64,000 nucleotides of DNA, taken from Thermoflavimicrobium dichotomicum. GTDB lineage: Bacteria; Bacillota; Bacilli; Thermoactinomycetales; Thermoactinomycetaceae. Below the pieces are notes generated by a model, which saw only the letters and a list, made by a program, of their open reading frames with translations, searched no databases and was not told where the DNA came from. This document shows, in pieces, positions 56,776 through 64,000 of this stretch. The stretch lies in NCBI RefSeq assembly GCF_900114055.1, contig NZ_FORR01000011.1, positions 57,432 to 121,431 of the forward strand, read 5' to 3'. The position numbers and the translations under genes are program-made. Every line of letters begins with the position of its first letter. Positions within the stretch are counted from its first letter, which is position 1.

Positions 56776-56819
56776 GATAGCAAAAGACCTTGGTATAAGA
56801 ATACCAAGGTCTTTTGCTA
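56776..56819. terminator. Perfect 20-bp hairpin with 4-base loop
   Basis: ATAGCAAAAGACCTTGGTAT and its exact complement enclose AAGA. The A4/T4 blocks inside the stem allow termination in both directions. Confidence 0.75.
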
Positions 56820-57011
56820 TTAGGGTAGAAGGAGCATATATGGATTCTGCCGCCAATTAATATTAATCGAGGTAAAAGAGAATTAAAAGAGGGATGCTTG
56901 TCGAGGCACTAACTTATGTTTAAAAGTAAAGGTACGTACTAATACTTTAGTGTATAGAGACAGGTGGATTGTTTTTACGTTACTAATGTTTAATTAAAGA
57001 GAGGATAATAG

Positions 57012-58301
<1,290 letters not shown>

Positions 58302-58308
58302 TGGAAAG

Positions 58309-58339
58309 CCCGACTTTTACTTAAAGAGTCGGGTTTTGT
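58309..58339 (+). terminator. Terminator after the P450 gene
   Basis: Stem CCCGACT / AGTCGGG followed by TTTTG. Confidence 0.85.
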
Positions 58340-58345
58340 TAAGAC

Positions 58346-58468
58346 TTATTCCTTTACCTGCAGCAATTGTAGTCCATTTAGGGTCACAATCAAAGTCACA
58401 CCCATATCTGCAAAAATAGCCATTCAGAGAGTAAGCCAACCTGGTACGATCAGAATTAAGGCCATCAT
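58346..58468 (-). pseudogene. C-terminal relic of a heavy-metal P-type ATPase
   Basis: Read on the minus strand: ALILIVPGWLTL-stop-MAIFADMGVTLIVTLNGLQL, then LQVKE and TAA. This is the last membrane pair of a P1B (CadA/ZntA-type) ATPase, with a TGA in place of the usual TGG. Only 41 codons remain. Directly upstream a second frame ends in AEGASVDFAAVGGH and stops at the TAATG junction, probably the end of another lost gene. Confidence 0.75.
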
Positions 58469-58514
58469 TAATGACCTCCCACAGCGGCAAAATCGACGGA
58501 TGCTCCTTCTGCCC

Positions 58515-58540
58515 ATAAAAAAAGAGGCTTATTCGCCTCT
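58515..58540 (-). terminator. Terminator of the 58541 gene
   Basis: On the minus strand: stem AGAGGC / GCCTCT then seven T residues. Confidence 0.85.
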
Positions 58541-58774
58541 CTATTTCACATTTAAAATAGCTTCATCCAACTTTTTTATGACTGCTTCGTCTTCTGTTTT
58601 TTGGGTCTTTAGCATGTTTAAAATCCTTCCCAAAGTTTTCTTGTCTTCAGAATGTTTTCTGTAGAACTTTTCATACGTTTCAATTTCATTTCCAGTCCTA
58701 CTAATTCGCTCTATAAGCGCTATTTTTATTTTGGCTAGTTCTTCTATAGTCAGTTCTAGTCTAATAGATTCCAC
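58541..58774 (-). CDS. Small helical hypothetical protein
   Basis: A 77-residue protein, charged and all-helical (VESIRLELTIEELAKIKIAL...LDEAILNVK), of unknown family. I chose GTG 58774, 9 bases after AAAAGGAG. The longer frame from 58828 would begin in the promoter. It has its own terminator. It lies among mobile-element relics and may be cargo. Confidence 0.65.
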   Translation of the reverse strand: MESIRLELTIEELAKIKIALIERISRTGNEIETYEKFYRKHSEDKKTLGRILNMLKTQKTEDEAVIKKLDEAILNVK

Positions 58775-58851
58775 CTTTATTACTCCTTTTGCTGATATAT
58801 AATAGTATATACTATACAGTTTACCCAAACCCTTTTAATGTATCTCTAAAT

Positions 58852-59020
58852 ACTTTACAGAATATGAATTCTGAAAAGTAAATATCTGTAAAACATGCGG
58901 AATCACTTTACAGAAGACGGCGCATTTAAGGAGAAATTCACTTTACAGAACACAAATAATGTTTATGCTGACCATATCGAAGTCTACCACAAAAGCGTGC
59001 TCATCGCTTCGCATGAGTGA
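58852..59020 (+). pseudogene. IS21-family relic: end repeats and IstA C-terminal fragment
   Basis: ACTTTACAGAA occurs at 58852, 58905 and 58940 in direct order, with TCTGTAAA inverted at 58885. Multiple repeats of this kind mark the ends of IS21-type elements. They are followed by the frame NVYADHIEVYHKSVLIASHE (58958-59017, stop to 59020), which matches the Mu-type C-terminal part of the IstA transposase. The rest of the element is gone. Confidence 0.6.
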
Positions 59021-59055
59021 TGCATTGAATTAGAGTAATAGAGTAAATTAAAACA

Positions 59056-59095
59056 AAAAAGTCACTCCCCTATTCTCAAAGGGTTGTGACTTTTT
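59056..59095. terminator. Terminator of the 51-residue gene
   Basis: Stem AAAAAGTCAC / GTGACTTTTT with T runs in both directions. Confidence 0.85.
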
Positions 59096-59127
59096 CGCTT
59101 CCACAATCTAATTTATTAACTTTATGG

Positions 59128-59283
59128 TCATGAAGGATCTACTTCGTCGAAAGAGAGGGTAGTCACTTTTGTGTAATCACCACGAGCAATCTCTTTCTTT
59201 GTAGCTCTTTCTTCAAGTTCTTCTTGGTCGTTCATACCAGGTGCGATTGTGGGTTTCTTTTCTTCAGATACTTTCTTTTCCAA
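59128..59283 (-). CDS. Small charged hypothetical protein
   Basis: A 51-residue highly charged peptide (EKKVSEEKKPTIAPGMND... to ...TTLSFDEVDPS). TTG 59283 is 7 bases after GGAGG. The frame also opens at 59322 without a ribosome site. A charged leader followed by a hydroxyl-rich end would fit a modified-peptide precursor, but no modifying enzyme is near, so the role is unknown. Confidence 0.55.
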   Translation of the reverse strand: MEKKVSEEKKPTIAPGMNDQEELEERATKKEIARGDYTKVTTLSFDEVDPS

Positions 59284-59387
59284 GGAAACTCCTCCTTTTC
59301 CTTTAGGAGTTTCCATATACAAATGGATTATACAAATCCAGCGATTTCGAGATCCAATTACAGACCAGTAAATACCCTATGATATTT

Positions 59388-59432
59388 TTGACACTCCCCA
59401 TGCGTAAAGGCAGGGGATTATTGGGTAATCCC
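59388..59432. mobile_element. Right-end hairpins of the IS605-type element
   Basis: TTGACACTCCCCATGCG opens the end, with hairpins CCCCATGCG...GCAGGGG (59397-59417) and GGGATTA / TAATCCC (59414-59432). These are the usual subterminal hairpins of IS200/IS605 elements. On the minus strand they follow tnpB, where the guide (omega) RNA would be encoded. Confidence 0.65.
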
Positions 59433-59458
59433 TTCTACCGAAGAGAAATTGACCAAGC

Positions 59459-60600
59459 TTAGACCGACAGCCCATCGGCAATGAGTCTCATACCTTCTTG
59501 CAGGATATTGATGGATGCATTGATGTCTCGATCATGGTGAGTTTGACACTCAGGACATGTCCACTCTCTTAGATTGAGGTTCTTTACCTCTTTATGGCGA
59601 TGTCCACATTTAGAACATAGCTGGCTGGATGGGAATGCTTTGCCCACTTTAACAATGGTTCTTCCAAACCATTTCGCCTTATACTCCAGCATGGCTACAA
59701 ACTCAGACCACGATGCATCTGTGATCGATTTTGCCAGCTTGTGATTCTTTACCATGTTTTTGACTTGCAAGTCTTCCAAGCAAATCGTTTGGTTTTCACG
59801 TATCAGCCTGGTAGACAGTTTATGTAGAAAGTCATGTCTTGCATTGACGATCTTTTCATGGATTCTGGCCACCTTGATCCGGGCCTTGTTCCAGTTGCTT
59901 CCCCCTTTTTGACGGCGTGACATTTTTCGTTGCCATTTGGCCAGCTCTTTTTCGTACTTTCTGAAAATCTTGGGTGCATTGATTTTTTCACTATTAGAGA
60001 GGATTGCGAAATCTCTTAAGCCAAGATCCACTCCAATGGCTTTTTCTTTATCAACGGGTTTATATGGGCAGTAGTTCATTTCACACAGGATGGAAACAAA
60101 ATATTTTCCGGTTGGATTGCGCCGGATCGTGGCAGAAACAATTTTTCCTTCCACTTCTCTGGATTTGGCAAACTTCACCCATCCTAACTTGGGTAGTCTG
60201 ATTTTGTTTCCTTTTATTTTGATGTTTGGTTTACACATTGACTTGTGTAAGATTGAACAGGATTTTTCCTGCTTTTGAAGCGTGGATGGTCATTCTGTTT
60301 CTTGAAAAAGCGTTCGAATGCATCTTCCAGATGTTGCAATGTATTTTGCAGTGAAGTGGAATCTACCTCTTTAAACCATTCCAGTTCCTTCTTTAGTTGG
60401 GTTAATTGCTTGGAACAAGCATGATAGGTTAATCCTTTTCCTGTCTGTTCGTATGATTCGTTCCATTTGGCTAGAAAGTGATTGAAAACAAAACGACTGC
60501 AACCGATGGACTTATTAATGAGTGTAGCTTGTCCTTTTGTCGGATAGATCCGGAACTTAAACGCTTTGTGTGGAAGCTGTTCCTTTTTCTTCTTTGCCAT
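59459..60600 (-). pseudogene. tnpB: IS605-family TnpB nuclease, frameshifted
   Basis: The N-terminal frame (ATG 60600, 128 codons) holds the OrfB helix-turn region: AFKFRIYPTKGQATLINKSI, CSRFVFNHFLAKWNE. After VNQ the reading passes to the -1 frame and continues [16 protein letters not shown] to the end. RuvC residues are intact ([31 protein letters not shown]), as is the zinc ribbon CSKCGH...CPEC. The joined length is 1142 bases, one short of a multiple of three, so a one-base loss fits best. No TnpA is present, so the element is of the IS1341 type. Confidence 0.88.
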
Positions 60601-60785
60601 TTCGTTTCACCTCCTTGTTTCAGGAAAATTTATACAATTGTATTATACGATATTTATACCACCATACAATAGAGGTGTTTAAATGAATTAGGAAAGTACT
60701 AAAACAAGAAAAACAAAAAATGTCGGACTTCGCGAGAGGGTTAACACCAGGTTAACACCCTCCCTCGTCCGACGCTCGCTCTCAT

Positions 60786-60807
60786 CCCCATAGCTGAAGC
60801 TAGGGGG
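60786..60807. mobile_element. Left-end-side hairpin of the IS605-type element
   Basis: CCCCATAGCT / AGCTAGGGG form a stem upstream of tnpB, a usual IS605 end structure. Repeated GCTCGC and GTTAACAC motifs lie beside it. Confidence 0.5.
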
Positions 60808-60910
60808 TTTTCTCGCTCGCAAAGATATAAATCGAAACAGCTCGTTGTGGTTGGTAGTCGAAATAAGGATGGTTGGTAATTAGGCAGAGTAGTCCCAGGC
60901 AATATTCAGA

Positions 60911-60935
60911 GGCTGACTCAAAAGGTTAAGAGTCA
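60911..60935. repeat. 25-base exact repeat of the azoR terminator
   Basis: GGCTGACTCAAAAGGTTAAG and the next five bases equal 27493-27517. Here it lies after actP and forms GGTTGACTC / GAGTCAGCC, without a clear T run. Confidence 0.8.
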
Positions 60936-60946
60936 ACCCCTGGAGA

Positions 60947-62452
60947 TTATTCTGCACCGATACCCGTATTGGAGCGTACATATAGTTCGGTGAATTTCTT
61001 TTCTGCCTCTTCTTCCCGGCTGAGCAGGGTTCCAATGACAGCTCCCAGGAAGCCGATCGGAACGGATAGAAGAGCCGGATTTTTTAACGGGAAGATAGCG
61101 CTTTCAGGGGTCATGATATTTGGGCTGACCAGTACCAAAACAATAGAGCTAATGAGACCTGCCAGCATTCCGACAACGGCTCCCATCGTATTAAAGCGCT
61201 TCCAAAACAGGCTAAACACAATCACAGGGAGATTGGCACTAGCGGCTACAGCAAAGGCCAAGGCAACGAGGAAAGCTACATTCTGGTCTTTGGATAACAG
61301 GGCCAGAATGATTGATGCAATTCCGACACCGACTGAAGCCCACTTCGCTACACGCATTTGTTCTTTCTCAGTAGCCTTTCCGCCTCGCATGACATATGAG
61401 TAAAAGTCATGGGCGAAAGCGCCTGCTGCTGAGATCACCAGTCCAGCCACAACGGCCAGGATGGTAGCAAAAGCAACAGCTGCAATAAATGCCAGGAAGA
61501 GGTTACCACCGAGTGCTTCGGCAAGAAGAGGTGCTGCCATATTCCCAGCTTTATCTGCGGCTTTGATTTTATCAGGTCCAACTAACAGAGCGGCTCCAAA
61601 GCCGAGGAAAGTGGTCATTATATAGAAAGAACCAATAATGAACATGGCCCATACCACGGAAGTACGTGCTTCACGGGCGGTAGGAACTGTATAGAACCGG
61701 ATTAAGATATGTGGCAATCCTGCGGTTCCAGCTAAAAGAGCCAGACCCAGTGAGATGTTTTCGAGCGGATTCTTGTAAATTAAACCTGGTTCCAAGAAAC
61801 GTTGCCCAAATTTGGCAGATACCTGATTAAACATTTCAACAATACTGAATCCATATTGGCTGAGTACCAGCAAACTTAAGAGGATCGTTCCACCCATCAG
61901 GAGAACAGCCTTAATGATCTGAACCCAAGTGGTTGCCAGCATTCCCCCAAACACGACATATAAAATCATCAAAATGCCGATCACGATAATGGATACTTCA
62001 TAGTTAATGCCAAGTAGCAGTTTTACAATCGCGCCAGCTCCAACCAACTGGGCTATCATATAGAAAGTGGAAATAGCCAAAGTACTAAGAGCAGCCACAG
62101 AGCGAACCGGTTTGGTTTTCATTCGATAGGCGACCATATCCGCTAAAGTATAGCGCCCGGAGTTACGAAGGGGTTCTGCGACAATAATGAGCACGACCAG
62201 ATAGGCAACAAGCCAACCAACCGAATACAGAAAACCGTCAAATCCGCCTAATGAAATCAAGCCTGCAATTCCGAGAAAGGAAGCGGCGCTCATGTAATCG
62301 CCAGCGATCGCAATACCGTTTTGCCATCCCGTGATTTTTCGTCCGGCTGCATAAAAATCCGTGGTTGTTTGGGTTTGTTTAGAGGCCCAATAGGTAATGA
62401 CTAAGGTTAATAAAACAATAATGAGGAAAAGGATAAACGCTGTTGTATTCAT
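60947..62452 (-). CDS. actP: Cation/acetate symporter ActP
   Basis: A 501-residue sodium:solute symporter with about 13 membrane spans. Signatures: [30 protein letters not shown] and [16 protein letters not shown], which match ActP/YjcG. It imports acetate and other short acids with sodium. ATG 62452 overlaps the DUF485 stop by 4 bases. It is the second gene of the pair. Confidence 0.95.
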   Translation of the reverse strand: MNTTAFILFLIIVLLTLVITYWASKQTQTTTDFYAAGRKITGWQNGIAIAGDYMSAASFLGIAGLISLGGFDGFLYSVGWLVAYLVVLIIVAEPLRNSGRYTLADMVAYRMKTKPVRSVAALSTLAISTFYMIAQLVGAGAIVKLLLGINYEVSIIVIGILMILYVVFGGMLATTWVQIIKAVLLMGGTILLSLLVLSQYGFSIVEMFNQVSAKFGQRFLEPGLIYKNPLENISLGLALLAGTAGLPHILIRFYTVPTAREARTSVVWAMFIIGSFYIMTTFLGFGAALLVGPDKIKAADKAGNMAAPLLAEALGGNLFLAFIAAVAFATILAVVAGLVISAAGAFAHDFYSYVMRGGKATEKEQMRVAKWASVGVGIASIILALLSKDQNVAFLVALAFAVAASANLPVIVFSLFWKRFNTMGAVVGMLAGLISSIVLVLVSPNIMTPESAIFPLKNPALLSVPIGFLGAVIGTLLSREEEAEKKFTELYVRSNTGIGAE

Positions 62453-62787
62453 TGAGCGACTCTCCTTTGTTCTTCAATGATTTCCTGTACTAATCTGTCT
62501 GTTTTGTTTGCATGACGGACATATAGAATGGCCAGGATCCAAGCCATGAAAAATTGAGATAAGGCAAAGAGATAAGCACCATTTATGGAACCAATCAGCT
62601 TCGTATTTAAAAATTTGAAGTAACCGGTTAAAAATGGGAGAGCAAAGTAATAAAGGACAAAGAAGATGGTGGCAGTCCAAATAAAACGTTTTTTCTTTTT
62701 CATTAATGTTCGGAATTTTTCAGAATCAGCAATTGCCTCCCAATCCGATGAAGTAAGAGAGGATCGCTTTTCATCTGTTGTAGACAT
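62449..62787 (-). CDS. yjcH: DUF485 membrane protein (YjcH type)
   Basis: A 112-residue protein with a hydrophilic N-terminus ([20 protein letters not shown]), two membrane spans ([13 protein letters not shown] and [20 protein letters not shown]) and a charged tail. DUF485 proteins are nearly always encoded directly upstream of actP and are thought to aid the carrier. ATG 62787 follows AAGGAGG. Confidence 0.93.
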   Translation of the reverse strand: MSTTDEKRSSLTSSDWEAIADSEKFRTLMKKKKRFIWTATIFFVLYYFALPFLTGYFKFLNTKLIGSINGAYLFALSQFFMAWILAILYVRHANKTDRLVQEIIEEQRRVAQ

Positions 62788-63365
62788 AAATCAACCTCCT
62801 TAATCAATTTGAATATTTATTGAAAAAGTTCTTATTCATCAATATAACATAAAATCATCACTAATTGCACAATAATATAAAAATATTTATTATTGAACTT
62901 CTAGACCTATTAAATATATTGAAGGAATATAGAGGTTAAAATAAAGAGACAGCTTGAGGACAAAGTCTTTTTTTAGCGCTCGAACTCCTTTTCCGCTTTG
63001 TTTGCACTCAATGATGAAGAGGAAAAGTCGCTCAACTGGAAAAGGAGCTTATTTATTTATAAACATCTTCCAATATCTTTGCGTTTTTTGTGGGATGTCA
63101 GGTGGTAAAATACCATTCAAAAAGTATCGATTGGAATGATAAAAAGATTGTTGTATGAATATGGTATCTGTTTTCTACTTGATCGTGAAGGATTAAGAGA
63201 ATATTTAAGAATTTATGAAGATTTTTTCGTATATTCATTATATTAATTAATAAAAGGAACAGAAGGAATATATATAATTTTATTTTTATGATTTTCCCTA
63301 TTGCATTTTTGATAAAAAGCTGCTAACTTATTAAATTGTCAGCGGTCAAAACAAAGATAAAGCGT
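62788..63365. other. AT-rich gap before the tRNA cluster
   Basis: Holds the promoter side of the DUF485-actP operon, one degenerate repeat-family copy (62950-63047) and an AT-rich stretch up to the tRNAs. No gene is evident. Confidence 0.5.
62950..63047 (-). repeat. Degenerate dispersed element (inverted)
   Basis: Starts with CAGCTTGAGGACAAAGTC, the inverted form of the family right end (CAGCTTGTTGACAAAGTT). Then CTCCTTTTCC (62985) pairs with GGAAAAGGAG (63038) around 43 bases, and a second GAGGAAAAG lies in the loop. Confidence 0.6.
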
Positions 63366-63441
63366 GGGGCTATAGCTCAGTTGGGAGAGCACCTGCCTTG
63401 CAAGCAGGGGGTCAGCGGTTCGAATCCGCTTAGCTCCACCA
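63366..63441 (+). tRNA. tRNA-Ala (TGC)
   Basis: Cloverleaf with acceptor GGGGCTA / TAGCTCC, anticodon loop CTTGCAA, T loop GGTTCGAATCC and encoded CCA. Confidence 0.97.
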
Positions 63442-63450
63442 TATGAATGT

Positions 63451-63526
63451 GAGCCATTAGCTCAGCTGGTAGAGCATCTGACTTTTAATCAGAGGGTCGG
63501 AGGTTCGAATCCTCCATGGCTCACCA
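63451..63526 (+). tRNA. tRNA-Lys (TTT)
   Basis: Acceptor GAGCCAT / ATGGCTC, anticodon loop CTTTTAA, T loop GGTTCGAATCC, encoded CCA. Confidence 0.97.
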
Positions 63527-63531
63527 GATAA

Positions 63532-63605
63532 GCGGGTGTAGTTCAGTGGTAGAACATCGGCCTTCCAAGCCGAATGCGAGGGTTCGATTCCCTTCACCCG
63601 CTCCA
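63532..63605 (+). tRNA. tRNA-Gly (TCC)
   Basis: Acceptor GCGGGTG / CACCCGC, anticodon loop CTTCCAA, T loop GGTTCGATTCC, encoded CCA. Confidence 0.97.
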
Positions 63606-63608
63606 CTT

Positions 63609-63684
63609 GGCCCGTTGGTGAAGCGGTTAACACACCAGCCTTTCACGCTGGCATGCAGGGGTTCGAATCCCCTACGGGTCACCA
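63609..63684 (+). tRNA. tRNA-Glu (TTC)
   Basis: Acceptor GGCCCGT / ACGGGTC, anticodon loop CTTTCAC, T loop GGTTCGAATCC, encoded CCA. Confidence 0.97.
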
Positions 63685-63686
63685 TC

Positions 63687-63722
63687 AAAAACTGTTATCT
63701 ATTGAGATAGCAGTTTTTATTT
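63687..63722 (+). terminator. Terminator of the tRNA cluster
   Basis: Stem AAAACTGTTATCT / GATAGCAGTTTT followed by TATTTT. It separates the tRNAs from the rRNA operon. Confidence 0.88.
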
Positions 63723-63779
63723 TGAAGAGTATGTCATGAAACCGACATGACTCAGTGAAATATTTTTTATAAAAAAGTG

Positions 63780-63808
63780 TTGACAAGAGATACTGTAGAT
63801 GGTAGATT
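63780..63808 (+). promoter_or_regulatory. rrn operon promoter
   Basis: TTGACA (63780-63785), 17 bp, TAGATT (63803-63808), with a leader of about 100 bases before 16S. The leader ends with TTCCTTGAAAACTGAAGAG, a usual Firmicutes rrn leader sequence. Confidence 0.8.
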
Positions 63809-63906
63809 ATCCATTGTCGCTGCGAGATGCGGTGAAATAAAAGTGTGTTCCTTGAAAACTGAAGAGTGAAGCATGACCTCGTTGATTCGATAGAGCAAAT
63901 CAAACC

Positions 63907-64000
<94 letters not shown>

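Noticed and set aside
59459..60600. Programmed -1 frameshift to produce full TnpB
   Set aside because: No slippery heptamer is present at the junction (CCAAAC), and the length is one base short, so a plain deletion is simpler.

Overview
The window is a chromosomal segment of a spore-forming, Gram-positive, moderately AT-rich bacterium of the order Bacillales, most likely close to the Thermoactinomycetaceae. This rests on the gene order miaA-hfq-spoVK-hflX-ynbB-glnR-glnA, on DnaD, GlnR, SpoVK and CtaG, on the hemE-hemH-hemY cluster, on a YneB/DUF896 pair, on TTG/GTG starts with strong AGGAGG ribosome sites, and on a tRNA cluster directly upstream of a 16S rRNA gene. The genus cannot be fixed from the sequence alone.

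Layout. 1-11.3 kb: tRNA/rRNA modification and RNA chaperone genes, SpoVK, HflX, a YnbB-type PLP enzyme, and glnRA behind a promoter with two GlnR boxes. A type VII secretion-type EssB and a lysine-rich lipoprotein are inserted on the opposite strand between hfq and spoVK. 11.4-20.5 kb: CapA, asnS, dnaD, recQ, a winged-helix regulator, a ClpP-type protease and an RmlD-like reductase. 20.6-25.6 kb: a two-component system, a His/Met-rich multicopper oxidase and a MurF-like ligase. 26-28.6 kb: a MarR regulator and an FMN azoreductase with matching operators, then an unrecognised two-gene membrane cassette. 28.9-37.9 kb: coaA, ctaG with a lipoprotein cytochrome c, a frameshifted acetyltransferase, the heme operon hemEHY, a secreted thermonuclease and a small winged-helix regulator. 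38.0-50.9 kb: a double-Gmad2 secreted protein, then one long operon: acyl-CoA ligase, giant STAND/SARP regulator, complete branched-chain-type ABC importer, ketoacyl-synthase-III-like enzyme, alpha/beta hydrolase and SDR reductase. 51.2-56.7 kb: MFS carrier, DUF896 protein, YneB recombinase, M42 peptidase, a VbhA/Fic toxin-antitoxin pair and a decayed MmcB-like gene. 57-60.9 kb: CYP152 fatty-acid peroxygenase, then a graveyard with P-type ATPase and IS21 transposase relics and a frameshifted IS605-type TnpB. 60.9-62.8 kb: acetate permease ActP with its DUF485 partner. 63.3-64 kb: tRNA-Ala, Lys, Gly, Glu, an rrn promoter and the start of 16S rRNA.

The strongest non-gene signal is a dispersed family of roughly 100-120 bp palindromic elements (16-bp inner stem CCGGTTTTCCTTTTCC / GGAAAAGGAAAACCGG; outer ends GTTGACAAA / TTTGTCAAC). 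It has four clear copies, a 46-bp core-less copy flanked by an 8-bp direct repeat, and several degenerate copies. One copy lies between two nearly identical copies of a terminator hairpin. The best candidates for poorly described systems are the 38.9-50.9 kb uptake/acyl-CoA operon, the 27.6-28.6 kb membrane cassette and the repeat family. No CRISPR array and no prophage were seen.
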